Under the pieces are notes generated by a model. That model was not told the origin of the DNA and did not search any database. It saw only the letters and a list, made by a program, of their open reading frames with translations. DNA of 64,000 nt from Arthrinium phaeospermum (lineage: Eukaryota > Ascomycota > Sordariomycetes > Amphisphaeriales > Apiosporaceae): assembly GCA_006503535.1 (NCBI GenBank), contig QYRS01000001.1, forward strand, positions 2,542,001 through 2,606,000, written 5' to 3'. A program made the position numbers and the translations under genes. Shown here one piece after another: positions 34,783 through 46,403 of the stretch; positions within the stretch are counted from its first letter, which is position 1; each line of letters begins with the position of its first letter.

Positions 34783-37618
34783 ATGAGTTCCCGTAGTCGA
34801 ATCTGGCCTCATGCTATGCTATGCTATGCCATGCCGTAGCTTCTTCGTCCGATAGAGAGTCGCAACACTGACACGCGTCACAACCACAGTCAAGCAATTC
34901 ATCCGCAACGTGCGAGCGGCCAAGACCATCGCCGACGAACGTGCCGTTATTCAAAAAGAGAGCGTTCCATTCGTGCCAGTTTCCGAGAAGAGAGCGGTGA
35001 TCACAACATTCGGTACGCACCCTACATCCCACATTACGCCAGCGCCCTATCGCCGCAATTGATGAGCTGGGGCTGGCTGGCAGGGACCAATTGTATTAAC
35101 AGAACTATGCAGGCGCAACAATGTAGCCAAGCTGCTCTACCTCTTCACCCTCGGCGAACGAACCCATTTCGGCCAGATCGAATGCATCAAGCTCCTTGCC
35201 TCGCAACAATGTAGCCAAGCTGCTCTACCTCTTCACCCTCGGCAACGAACCCATTTCGGCCAGATCGAATGCATCAAGCTCCTTGCCTCGCAGCGCTTCG
35301 CAGACAAGCGCTTAGGACACCTGGCAACCAGTCTGCTACTCGATGAGAACCAAGAAGTCTTGACCTTGGTGACGAACTCGCTGCAAAACGATTTGGGCCA
35401 CTCCAACCAGTATGTCGTCGGTCTTGCTCTTGCGACTCTCGGCAATATCGCTTCCATCGAGATGTCCCGAGACCTTTTCGCCGATATCGAAAAGCTCGTG
35501 TCGACAGCCAACCCCTACATCCGACGGAAAGCGGCTCTGTGCGCCATGAGAATATGCCACAAGGTTCCCGATCTCCAGGAGCACTTCGTCGAGAAGGCCG
35601 CCGCCCTTCTGTCCGACCGCAACCACGGCGTCCTGCTGTGTGGCCTTACCCTTGTCACGAGCTTCTGTGAGGCTGATGAGGAGGAGGGCGGTGAAGAGGG
35701 TATAGTGGAAAAGTACAAGCAATTCGTGCCGAACCTGGTGAGGACACTGAAGGGGCTTGCGACTTCCGGTTATGCCCCTGAACACGATGTCACAGGTATT
35801 ACCGATCCGTTTATCCAGGTCAAGATCCTCAGACTCCTTCGAGTGCTCGTCCGCGGCGACCCTGAAGGAACTGAGCAGATCAACGATATCCTGGCACAGG
35901 TCGCTACGAACACGGACTCTACCAAGAATGTCGGAAACTCGATTCTGTACGAAGCTGTACGGACAATCTTGGATATCGATGCCGACTCTGGTCTGCGTGT
36001 GCTGGGCGTCAACATTCTCGGAAAGTTCCTCTCCAACCGCGACAACAACATTCGTTATGTTGCTCTTAATACCCTGACCCAGGTCGTTGCCATTGAGCCC
36101 AACGCTGTACAGCGACATCGCAGCACGATCCTCGACTGTTTGAGGGACCCCGATATCAGCATCCGGAGAAGAGCTCTCGAGCTCAGTTTTACCCTGGTTA
36201 ATGAAAGCAATGTCCGAATTCTCATCCGGGAACTCTTGGCATTCCTCGAGGTTGCCGACAACGAGTTTAAGCCGACCATGACGACCCAGATCGGTCTTGC
36301 TGCAGATCGATATGCCCCCAATAAGAGGTGGCATGTTGATACCATGCTGCGCGTTCTGACACTCGCAGGCAACTTCGTCAAGGAGCCTATCATGTCGTCG
36401 TTCATCCGCCTCGTGGCAACTACTCCCGAGCTGCAGACTTACGCCGTGCAAAAGCTTTACGTCAACCTGAAGAAGGATATTACACAGGAAAGCTTGACTC
36501 AAGCCGGAGCATGGTGCATCGGTGAATTCGGAGACCTGCTGCGGGGTGGCCAGTATGAAGGAGGAGTTGGTCTCTGAGGTTAAAGAACACGAAATCATTG
36601 ACCTATTCTCTACGATTCTTAACAGCTACGCCACCCAGGTAGCTACCGAGTATATCGTCACAGCATTGGTCAAGCTCAGCACACGACTGAACGATGCCCC
36701 TCAAATCGAGAGAGTACGAAGACTTATACAGCTCCACTCAACCAGCTTGTGTTGAGGTCCAGCAAAGATCGGTGGAGTACAACAACCTTTTCGCCTATGA
36801 CGAGATTCGCCGGGGTGTACTGGAGAAGATGCCGCCTCCTCAGATCCGGGAAGCCTCGCGGGTTCTTGGCGAGGCTAGCACCAAGACAAAGAAAGCCGCG
36901 AACCGAAGGTCCAAGCTGGTCGCCAAGCCCACCACGGACCAGGATCTCTTGGATCTTATGGGTGATACCACCAGCGCTCCTCTGGCCTCTCCCACCACTG
37001 GGGAGTAACACGGATCTTCTAGCCGATATCCTGGGCGGTACTGCTTCGCCCCCGACCTCTGGATCTCCGGCGCCTCAATCTAATGTCTCTTCCATCATGG
37101 ACCTCTTCTCACAAGGCCCCACAGGCTCGCCTGCCCCTACTCAGCCTACCGCGTCAGCAAGTTCAGATCTAGACGTCCTCGGCGGCATGGGGACACCTCC
37201 CCCGCAACAGCAAGGACCACCTGCGCATCCTTGCTACGATGCGAACGGCGTGAATGTCACTTTGGCACTGCAACGCAACGCTGAAGGCGCCATCCAAGTC
37301 ACCGGCCGTTTCCGCAACTCATCGGGCGCCCAGATCTCCGCGGGCTTGCAGGCTGCGGTTCCCAAATCCCAGAAGCTGCAGCTCCTTAACATATCGAACA
37401 CCGATATTCCTTCCGGTGGCGAGGCAACGCAACTCATGGATTGTTGGCGCTAAGGGGGTAAGTTCTAACTATTTTTCCCATCATCATTTCTGCTGTTTAA
37501 AAAGAGTATTCTGCTAACATGTTATCTCTGCAGCCTCTGAGGTTACGATTGAATAGGTTACACACATCCCTCGGCGGGACAGGTCATGGACCAGGTCAAC
37601 TGGACTGAGCCATCGTAG
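34783..37618 (+). CDS. AP-1 complex subunit gamma (gamma-adaptin), frameshifted
   Basis: Exon 1 is 10 nt (34783-34792), exon 2 34890-35012, then exon 3 from 35113. A last intron near 37460-37532 leads to an end reading QVMDQVNWTEPS. The trunk starts MSSLKQFIRNVRAAKTIADE, followed by HEAT-like repeats (LLYLFTLGERTHFGQIECIK, RDLFADIEKLVSTANPYIRR), a hinge with DLLDLMGD and an ear domain (VTLALQRNAEGAIQVTGRF). AP-1 recruits clathrin and sorts cargo at the trans-Golgi and endosomes. Breaks lie near 34965, 35155-35290 (an 88/87-bp tandem duplication), 36562, 36753, 37005, 37438 and 37552. Removing one duplicate copy restores continuity. The gene is essential or near-essential in many fungi, which argues against real inactivation. 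Confidence 0.93.
35114..35288. repeat. 88/87-bp tandem duplication inside AP-1 gamma
   Basis: Copy 1 is 35114-35201 and copy 2 is 35202-35288. They are identical except that copy 2 lacks one G. Copy 1 keeps the family reading (TLGERTHFG); copy 2 is out of frame in its second half. Family members have this segment once. Confidence 0.93.
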
Positions 37619-38368
37619 ATTATTAGCAAGAGCGTGAACATGTGAATAAAAGGAGCTTGAACAGTCTTGAAATTATTTTGTCATGGAACCAGATCAAACC
37701 TTTGAGTGAATCGCCAGTGTATTGAGCATCCCAGCTGTTGAAGGGGCACCATAACGACAGCCTAGATACGCCTGCCTCCCACCTTACGGGATGCATTGGT
37801 TTCATCCATTTACTTGGTCGTCAGTCACACTGAAATAACAGTATTGTTATGCAAGCATCTCAATTAGCTATGAACCCCTCCGCCAAGGTCCTCAACAGTA
37901 ACGAGGACCCGCCAAATGAAGGTCTGGTACCAAGTTCGGTCATCTCTTCAACAGAGCTTCAGACCAACAGATGGGGTGCTGAGGATGTTCTCCGGATCGT
38001 CCAGGATCTCTCTCGATGCTTATTATGCGGATCCCTTGCCGCTCATGATCATCTGCTAATCCAACACATACCAATTACACCATTCTCCTTTTCACGCCTC
38101 GGAGGTGAATTTCTCAAATCGTCGAGTGTGTCAAATCCGAGAAGCTCACAACAAGAGAATTGCTCCGCATTTCATCCCTTCCTTCCCAGCTTTGTGATGA
38201 TCACCTGGGCGAACACATCTCCTGTACCGCTTCTTCCTCGCCTTCTTGTCATTTGCAGCAACAGCAAAAGCTCTGTGGTTGGTTGGTGCAGATCTCACAT
38301 TCATTCCCGTCGACGGCCGTTGTGGTTTCCGCATGTCCATCATCTGCCGCGTGGCGACGCCGTTCCGT
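37619..38368. other. Convergent 3' spacer
   Basis: 750 bp between AP-1 gamma and the GGCT-like gene. An ORF from 37849 on the plus strand has no recognisable domain and overlaps the next gene antisense. Confidence 0.5.
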
Positions 38369-40296
38369 CTAATCATAGATATTCTCTTCTTCTTCTTCCT
38401 CCTCCTCCTTCTTCACCATGTTTCGCTTGCTGTGAGGGTGCGGCCAGTCCGGCAGATCTTTGACCCAGGGTCGCAGGACCTCGTTGACGTACCACAGCGG
38501 GGTCTCGCGGTCGAAGAGCATTTCATGAAACACGTCGCGCAGTTCCTTCAAGGAATCGGGTCGACCTGGGGCAGGCGGTCGTTCGAAAGGGGGCGAGGGA
38601 TCTCGTGGCGGCGCTCCAGGGCGAACTGGGGCAGCGGGTACGGCCCGTTGCTGGGCGGGCAGTCGGTGTTGTAAGCGCGCATGTATGGCAACATGGCGGC
38701 GCGCTCATGGTCACGCAGCCGGCCGACTTCCATGTGGCCGCCGCAGTTGATGTCCGGTTGGCGCCAGGGCAGGTGCCAGCCCTTGCCGTCGACGAGGTAC
38801 GTGCACGCAAGAACGGTGGTGGGGGTGCCGTCGTCGCCAGGTATCTCGCGAAGGATCAACGGCATCGAGCCTGCGAGCTCCGGTTCCATGCTTGTGCGGT
38901 CCTTCTCGAGCGGGAAGACGGTTACCATGGTGGGTCTGTACTTCCACCTCATCGTCTGTGCCATGATGGCCCCCGACACCTTGACGCTGACTTCATACAA
39001 GGAGCCGTAGACGCAGGAGCCTCCAGGTCGAGCTCGTTGCTCTGTTGCACGATCATGTTGGTTCGATCGTACACCCTATTTTTGTAAACCGGCGCGATAG
39101 TGGCATAGCCCTCGGGGTCTTGATCACCCGGGTAGGGGTCGTAGCCAGTGGCAAGATAATTCAAATCATACCGCCGAGGGCCACATCTCAGCCAGCGGTG
39201 ACCCTTCACTTGGCACGACATACGTAGGTGGCGTCGGGGAAGTCCTTCTCCATCTTCTCCTTGCTCATGTACAGGCCCGTGGCGAAGTAATAGTACTTCT
39301 TCACCTCTTTCTGCTTGAGAGGTTCCTTCTTTGCGGTGGTCGGGCGGGAGACTCATCTTCCGACTGATTATCATCTCACGAACCTCATCGGTCTCTTCGC
39401 CAGAAGAATGGCTGGGAAGGTACTCGTTCTCTGATGACGAAGGCGGATGGGTGGCCCGGCCACCACGACGTCCTTTGTTGGCCCGGCGGCCTTGTTGGTC
39501 TTCTGGCTGGGGCTCCGGACTGCTCGACAAGACCACGGTGGTGTCGCCTGACAAAGTGCCAGCCGTTGCATCTTTGGCATGAACAGGACCGTTCTGACCC
39601 GGGGCTTGAGCCCCCTTACCAGACGACACCATGATTGCATCATCAATGGTCTCCTCTTTGTCCATGTCCACATCGCTGTCCGTATCGTTCACGCTGAAGT
39701 TGTCTTCGGTCTTGATGCTGGTAGAAGCAGAACGGGCAGCGAGATAACGCTTGCCATAAACCAGATTTCCTCCCATGTCCTTATCACTGGGAGGTTCGAC
39801 GTCCTCCAGGCCGTCAAGGAACGCAACAATGTCTGTTTCCGTGGCGATAGGTCTGGCGTCTGATAGGACGCCGGCGATGTTGTGATTGGTGATTTTCGTG
39901 TCACCAACAGGCATGGCAGTGCCTACGTTCGATTTATGTAAGTCTTCATGGCAGAGCGAGTCGGGTTGCTGGGAAGCCATTGTGTGCGTCGCTCCGCCAA
40001 TGAGCCATGTTGCCCATCTGTGGCGGGGGGAGACACCAACGACAAGATACCGGGAGCCTAGCAGTCTTGTTGTTGCCTTGCGGAACTGGGAGATCATTGG
40101 TGGCAGCGGCTGTGGTGTCCCGTGAGAGCAACTCGTCAAAGCTCAGCAACTCGACAGGACGGCTGCGCACTCGGGTTGGCGATGTTATCTCGGGGAAGTT
40201 GTCCAGGCGGGACATCCGCGAGAGGTAACCAGCAAAGCTACATTTTCGACCTTGGGGCGGTTGGTCTAGCCATTGTGCAATATCTGAATCCTCCAA
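38369..40296 (-). CDS. Hypothetical protein with a gamma-glutamylcyclotransferase-like segment, frameshifted
   Basis: The likely start is MEDSDIAQWLDQPPQGRK at 40296. A long disordered, acidic and Ser-rich region follows (for example NDTDSDVDMDKEETIDDA; SSSENEYLPSHSSGEETDE). The C-terminal half, read across frames, contains KKYYYFATGLYMSKEKME then FPDATYVCRAKVKGHRWL. This resembles the start of the GGCT/AIG2 fold (YFAYGSNM...), a fold for gamma-glutamyl or related amine cyclotransferases, here with FATGLYM in place of FAYGSNM. The end reads FHEMLFDRETPLWYVNEVL then a Lys/Glu-rich tail. Breaks lie near 40020, 39330, 39220, 39020 and 38560; those I resolved need one base added. Function is unknown; the fold assignment is tentative. 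An alternative first Met is at 39980. Confidence 0.45.
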
Positions 40297-41174
40297 GTTC
40301 GATCGGCGAATGATGGATCCGATTTCTTGGATCGCAACTTGGGAGTGGCCTGTTATTCCTTACTCTGTTATTGCCCTACAACTCAATAACAGCTGTCGGG
40401 AAGGGAATTGACCAATGAGTACAACGACGAAAAGGTGAGAATGTGTTCAAGTGAAAGAGTGGCTGTGTGCGATGACTCCTAGGTCAGCGATGGATGAGGT
40501 GAGGTGAGGAAGGGGGTCGGTGATCAGGTTCAAGAAACGTCTCGATGACCAGCAGTGGTGAGGGAAATGCTTATCATGTCACTGATCACAAGTTGACAGG
40601 AGTTCAAGGGCATGCAAAAGAGGAACGCCCACAACCATGTGAAAAGGTGACAAAGTCTGGCCTGGACGTGCTGGAAACGTGACGCTGAGCTCGAGACTGA
40701 CCACCCACGCTAGCTGATTCAAAGTGACTTGAGCTTCGATTATTCCTTATAGGGGACTTGGATGGGATGGCGGGGTACTCAGTTACTGCTGTACCTTTTC
40801 GATTGTTCCCTTTGGATGAAGATTCACTTACACACCGCCTTGCCTTTGCCAGGTAGTAAGGCCTGACTTTGTTGGCAGTGATGCATTCTGCCACCCGCTC
40901 GGTGGGACAGTCAAGGTACTCTTGCATGGCAATGTGGTAGAAGCATGGCATATCTTCAACATTGTAATAGATGAATGCGGCATATCTTCAACATTGTAAT
41001 AGATGAATGCTCCAGATGAGGTCGGTTCCAGGCCTTCAGTAGCAAGTCTTTGGCTCGCCCGCTACAGGCGACACAGCAAAGGGCTGGACTTTTGCAAAAT
41101 GTAACTGCCAGTAATAGTCCAGATGCCATATGTTGGACCCAGACAGCAAGAACAAGAAATTGCAACCACTATCT
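40297..41174. other. Spacer with a 32-bp tandem duplication
   Basis: 878 bp, no supportable gene. It contains a perfect 32-bp tandem duplication at 40947-41010. The part next to 40296 should hold a promoter. Confidence 0.6.
40947..41010. repeat. Perfect 32-bp tandem duplication
   Basis: 40947-40978 and 40979-41010 are identical (unit begins GGCATATCTTCAACATTG). It is non-coding, near the 3' end of the OXNAD1-like gene. Confidence 0.95.
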
Positions 41175-42415
41175 TTACCACCACTTCTCGCATAGCACCC
41201 GATGAGGCTCCATGCCCAAGCCATCCTTACTCCTGAGTTTATCCACAAACGAATCCGTCATATCTGGCCGCCGCAGACATACACCACCGCGAACCTCCTC
41301 TCCTCTGGGCCTCCGACCGCCTCCTCGATATCACCAATCTCCATACGCCTACCCAGGAATGAAACACTGGACGACTCTCCAACCTCTATGGTGCCCTTCT
41401 CCTCCTCCTTACCACCGCTACCCGTCAAGAAGAGCTTGAGCTCTCCCTGAACCTTGCCCTCCCCCTCTCCTAAGATCTTGACCAGCCTGTCGAGGAACAA
41501 TATCTTGCTCGCGTCCCGCTTCTTGCTCTCCGGATGGCCCCAAGTCAGAACCCAGGGTCGGGGTCAGGGGGTCTTTCACCGAGTAAAGGAACTTGACCTC
41601 GAACGGGAGCGGAGGCACGAGCGAGCTCGCCATGGAAATAAGGGGGTTGATTCCCACCCCGCCGGCGACAAAGACAACACGCCGCAGGGAACGGATGTTA
41701 ATGCCCGGCGGGGGCCAGACGAAGGAACCTCCGACGCGGACTTGGAGCTCGCGGCCGAGATGGGTTCGTTGGCCTCGGTGGTGGTGGTGGCGGCGGATAT
41801 CGCCGACGGGCCCCCCTTGTTCCTTCCCTCTTGCCAGAGCCAAGCGGCGGGGGGTTCGTGGGCGATTTCTGGGACGGCCAACTCCAAGTAGCCCGGTGTC
41901 GCCGCTGGTGTCTCTCCACCGTCCCCCCTTGCCTCATTTGCTGCATCTGTGGCCGCAGAAGAAGGCCGGGCCTTAGATGGAGGCGACGTTATGGTAAAGC
42001 CACCCGCCTTGGAAACGCCGGGGCAGTAGACATCGAGCCATTGGCCAGGGAGGAACTAAAGCAACGCACGACACGTGTGAGAGATGACCCCAAAAGAAAA
42101 GTCTGCATACTGATGTTTGTATATTTGCTATAACGAGAGTGAAACAAAAAGAAGGAAGCTCAGAATAAGGAATTATTATGGGTGTATATAATTACCCGCA
42201 GCGGTGGGCCATCAACCGGTATCTCCAATCGAAAGAGCCGGATCTGGTCATTGACTTCATCGATCTTGCGCAGCACCACCGTAAACAGCGACTGTCGCAG
42301 GTGTCAGTCAAAAGCAATTCGCGGATAATATCCATCAGACTTCTTACTTTATCCCTTGGCTCTGCAGCCGTTCGTTCAATATGCCCGGTTTATTGGCGGC
42401 GGCAGTTGAGGCCAT
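41175..42415 (-). CDS. OXNAD1-like NAD-binding oxidoreductase, frameshifted
   Basis: The exons I can place are 42291-42196 (SLFTVVLRKIDEVNDQIRLF and on) and 42055-41175. The first exon, about 42415-42354 starting MASTAAANKPG, is less sure because its junction is out of phase by one. The protein has the ferredoxin-reductase fold: an FAD-binding half (FLPGQWLDVYCPGVSKAGGF, TITSPP) and a nucleotide-binding half (RRVVFVAGGVGINPLISM, then VVYVCGG), ending CEKWW. This matches oxidoreductase NAD-binding domain protein 1, a probable mitochondrial flavoprotein of unknown substrate. Breaks are near 41780, 41545 and 41268; the last loses one C just before DMTDSFVDKL. All cofactor motifs persist. Confidence 0.8.
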
Positions 42416-42965
42416 TCTCGAAGTCTTCCTAGCCAAGCCGGAGACGAAGGATGTTGAGGTTGCTTTTAATAGCAAGCGCATCTGCTAGTCGCCTGGATCC
42501 CTCATTAAGGAGTTACGACACTGTATCACAGTAGCTCGGTGCACATAACAATGTGTAAAATTGTTGGAATGGTGAGATTGCCAAGAGCCGGTACTGATGG
42601 TATGGAGTCTCGAGCGGGGCACAACTATCAGCGAGTATGACATTCTAGAAGCTTAGCTTAAACGGGGATGCAATATCACGACCCCTATCAGGCGAGTCCA
42701 AATTTTCACAACAATCATATTCACATCGTTTGTCAGATTGAAGGACCAGTGTTGTGTAAGAAATCTTCATTCTCCCTGAATTACTCTACCTTGATTATGT
42801 TGACCGCCCCGGCATCAAGCCTGCCTTGTCCCTAGCCATTCTTAAACGCCTCTAGCTGTAACGTCTGATCTCAATAAAGCAACATACTCATACATCGTGA
42901 ATCGTTAATATCATACATGCGCCCCCGTGATATGACATATAGCCTCGCTACTTGTGTTCCGGAAC
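42416..42965. other. Spacer
   Basis: 550 bp, AT-richer than its neighbours, no gene seen. It should contain the promoter of the OXNAD1-like gene. Confidence 0.6.
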
Positions 42966-44980
42966 TCAGATCCAGTTACCCGTGGGTGGCTCTTTGCACG
43001 ACTCCCAGGTGTTGCGTTTATCGAAGAACTCAGTCATAGGCGAGACCTCGTTCTCAATGCTTCCGGCAAACCCACCATGGAATGTCGGACTTGGTATGAC
43101 GATACCAGCTCTTCGACTATTGTTTCCACCAAGGGAACCGCCTGCCTGCGGCATGAATGGGTTTTCGTCAAAGGTCCATGCCTTGAGCTCGCGTGAAAAC
43201 CGACGGTCTGAATCGCTGTGTCTTTTTCGCTCGCCATGTCCGTCCAACTCTTGCTTGGTTGACGTCTTGTGCAAACGTGGGCTCCAGAATCGACCGATCG
43301 CTCTCTTCGGGACGGGCGACGGCGTGCGCCTTACCCACAAGGAGTCGGCTAGCCCCAACGCTTCACGGTCAAGGGGTGTGGGACGTCTGGGGATGGCTTC
43401 TTCTGAGACCGAAATGGGGATTCGACGGTGACCAGCTTGCTTTTCCGCTCCAGTAGCGAAGGGCGACGACAACTGAGCTATGTGGCGTTCAAGAACACTC
43501 CCTGTGGTTGTCATGTATGCTCCGGGCTCTGGATGCCCGGGCGAATCTGAAGCTGTTGAGGATGGTGGGGAATGGTCGTAATCCGAAAGGGAGCCACTCT
43601 CACCCCCCTTTGTGCCTTTCATAGCAAGCATCACCATGGATGGTGCAGACGAGACTACTGTGCGTGCCATGCCAATCGCAATGTTATCGTCACCAAACTC
43701 CCCATCATCCACGTATTGGGCAAGTGAAGGGGTGAGGAAGGACAGTTGGACTTGAGAGAAGAGTACGACGAGTGCCTTGAGGCAACCTTGGGGGCTCAGG
43801 CAGTGGGCGGCGGGACACTTGCGTGGGCAAGCTGTCCTGCGTATCAATGGTAGCCTGTCGTGCAGGAACACTGAAATCCGCAACAGGCAGTCCCTGGGGC
43901 GGATCTTTCAAGCAGTACTGGGCGGACGCGGCGTTTCCTTGGTGGTTCTCGCTGGGAACATGAGCAGGGCCGTCGAAGACGAATATGTCGGATGGCTCGA
44001 CTCCAAAGGCGAAGCCCGACTTACAAGGATCGTCGTCTTCCATGGTGGGAGAGTTGGATGGCGATTTCTCTTGGGTTGACTCGGTGACAGACATGCCCGA
44101 ATCGATCCGCGGCAATGATCGTTGGGTTTCCGACTGTGGGATGAGACTCAGTTGAACGAGATTCTTCATCGACCGATAATGGAAGCAAAAGGTTGCATAG
44201 GGGAGTCCTTTGGGTCGACCAATAGCCAGTCGTAGAACGTGGCGTCCTGCGGGTTCTCAACAAGGCCGCCACTTGGAGACCTGCAGCTATGTCAGCAATC
44301 AATCCTTTTTATATCACAGTTAGAAATTGAGTGCCTGCATGTGTACCTACATTATGCCATATCGATCCTGGTCGCGGAATTCGGGTAGTTTCGGGGCGCG
44401 TCGCTTTCTCCCCTTTGAGCGGAATATTTGCACCTCGATCAGGCCGCCATCTTCGGCCGCCGACTTCTTGTCAAGGCCTGCCATGAAGTGGAAGTATCTG
44501 GTCTCAATCCCAATTTCACGTGTTCCGGTGCCGAGATCTTTGTCTTGGGATTGGGTTCCGGGCTCATACAGTGCCCTCACGACGGTGCCTCTGATGGGTC
44601 GCTCCGGATTACCGTTCTTGTCAGGCTTCATCGAGATGCCCCAAGATGTGATTGGCCGACCATTCATGAGCATCTTGAAGTAGAGATGTGAAGCCTGAGA
44701 GGGAATGCGAAGAACTGAGTACTTGAGCCAGAACTGCTCCCCTGTTTGATTGTCAATCTCATGTAGGCTTGTGGGTTGGTGGGCTGGAGTGTGGACGATC
44801 ACTCTCACTTACCAGGCATGGAGGGGATGTAGACCGAGATTCGGGCTTGACCTTTTTCTGGCATGTTGGGTCTCCGTCTGTAAGTATCACCGAAGCCGAG
44901 TCGGGATGGGGGTACTCTGGCAGCTTCTTTGCCTCGGCACTGGCGACGATCGAGACGTCAATGCCTCGAAAAATCGGCAT
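42966..44980 (-). CDS. Conserved fungal protein of unknown function (DUF7918-like N-terminal domain), frameshifted
   Basis: Three exons: 44980-44813, 44741-44350 and 44280-42966; introns 71 and 69 bp. The N-terminal half is globular: MPIFRGIDVSIVASAEAKKL, YIPSMPGEQFWLKYSV, LYFKMLMNGRPITSWGISMK, IETRYFHFMAGLDKKSAAED, GLIEVQIFRSKGRKRRAPKL and NPQDATFYDWLLVDPKD. I recall this from a fungus-specific family of unknown function, annotated in places as DUF7918. The C-terminal half is disordered and rich in Ser/Pro (SDYDHSPPSSTASDSPG), ending in a short ordered stretch NTWESCKEPPTGNWI. Breaks are near 44848 (an A run before GG), 44200 (a C run) and 43740-43800. The first two are explained by one missing base each. 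Confidence 0.6.
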
Positions 44981-45565
44981 CGTGGCGGATGTCAGAGCAA
45001 TGGTCCAAGTGTGTCCATGAGTTCACGTCCAGACAAGAGGTCGTCGAGTTGAGACTTGAAATCAAAGTTCACTGACACAGTCGGAGCTCTGGGCTGGGTT
45101 ATTAATCGCCGCCCTAGCTGATGTTTCGTCCAGGCTGCGCCTTCTCCAAAAGTCATTCAACTGGGTCTCGTTCCTGTCGTTGCTTCTTATTTTTAGTTTT
45201 TATGCAGCAGCTAATGTCCGAATGAAACGAGTCAGAGAGAATCTAGAAGGGCCATCCGAGCTCTCGCATTTCTTAGGTAAAGTTCAGTAAGCAAACTGAA
45301 GAAGCAGGTAAGTGGCATCTCGTGCAGCTTGCTGTCCCTAAGCCAATGGATGTCCTGGTACAATGTGCCAGCCCTGGCTCGAGCTTGATACTGATGGAAG
45401 GTATGCACACGCAAATTACGCCGACACGCACACCACCATTTTAGCTATCCGTATACAAGGTAGAGTTCAATTGGTGAGCATCGGTGTGATCAACGCCTCT
45501 ATTCCTTACACTGCGGGACCCCCGGTATGTACAGATGCAGCTCGCTCGCTCGTGTGTCGCGCCCC
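44981..45565. other. Spacer
   Basis: 585 bp with no gene. It holds the promoter of the preceding gene and the 3' end of NDUFS5. Confidence 0.6.
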
Positions 45566-46004
45566 TTATGACTTTTCCAAGACCTTCTTGGTGTCCTCCT
45601 CCTTGTTCAAGAGCCCCAGGTTCCTTATTTGGCCTGCTGTCGGGCGCTCTCTCCTCCTGATGCCTTGGCCTCTGCCTTGCGGTACGCGACTTGAAGCTGT
45701 CGCACTCGGGCAGCCTGTAGTTTACCTGCGTTAGCCTGGGTTCTCGATGGCTGGCAATCAATCGGACCGCGCCTAGCTGACCTCTTTCTTGTGGTGCAAG
45801 CACTCGTAGTAGTCCTCCAGCACGGGGGCGCACTTTGTCTTGCCCGAGTTGTCGTCGGCGTTGGTGTTGACGACGTAGCAAGCCAGAACCTCTTGCCAGA
45901 AGGGGAAGCAACGGCTGGGGCCTGTGCGAAATCAATTGGGTCAGCGACTAGATCAATTGGGCGCGTGTAGACTGACCGCCGGTAAGACCGTATCCGGACG
46001 CCAT
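45566..46004 (-). CDS. NADH:ubiquinone oxidoreductase subunit NDUFS5 (complex I), one frameshift
   Basis: Three exons, 46004-45977, 45921-45782 and 45714-45566, encode about 105 aa once one base is restored. The start MASGYGLTGGPSRCFPFWQE is characteristic of the complex I 15-kDa accessory subunit. The cysteines at C(x)n and the CHCH-type pattern (SRCFPFWQEVLACYV, then KCAPVLEDYYECLHH) fit import by the Mia40 relay into the intermembrane space. Exon 3 encodes EAARVRQLQVAYRKAEAK, then after a break near 45627 (one base missing in an A-rich run, GCCAAATAAGG) the family-like end IRNLGLLNKEEDTKKVLEKS. Without the repair the protein would stop 18 codons early. It is divergent from SEC39. Confidence 0.88.
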
Positions 46005-46403
46005 TGTGCAGTGAGGGAGGCGTGAGGACTTTCGTGGAGCGTTTCTTGGAGATTCAATTGAGCCTCACAAGCTTCTGGGTTGACGTTGAGGTCTAGGAGC
46101 TCCAAGCCACCCCAGCAAGCCGAAAGCCCGAGTGCGAAATCGTGGCTGGTGGATCGATGCGAGACATCCATCTGGCACTAGCCACAATTACCGCATAATC
46201 CTGGACTTGTCGCATCCCTGCAAGGCGCATCCGTCAATTAATCGATACAAGCTCCAAGGTACTTGCTTGGCAACAAGTGACGAACGTGGTGCTTTCGCTA
46301 TTGCGCCCGCATTGATACCCAGAAGTGCATCTAATGTGGTTCCGTGGTATACGACTATTATTCTGATGCTGCGCAGTTGGAAGATGTATAGAACCAATAC
46401 AAC
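46005..46403. promoter_or_regulatory. Shared divergent promoter region, NDUFS5 and SEC39
   Basis: 399 bp between divergent start codons; it must contain both promoters. No specific sites assigned. Confidence 0.45.

Noticed and set aside
35336..36598. 420-codon minus-strand ORF
   Set aside because: Antisense shadow of AP-1 gamma, where the plus frame is clearly the conserved one.
30122..37618. RIP-mutated repeat
   Set aside because: RIP causes C to T transitions; here the damage is indels, with codon use and GC content normal.
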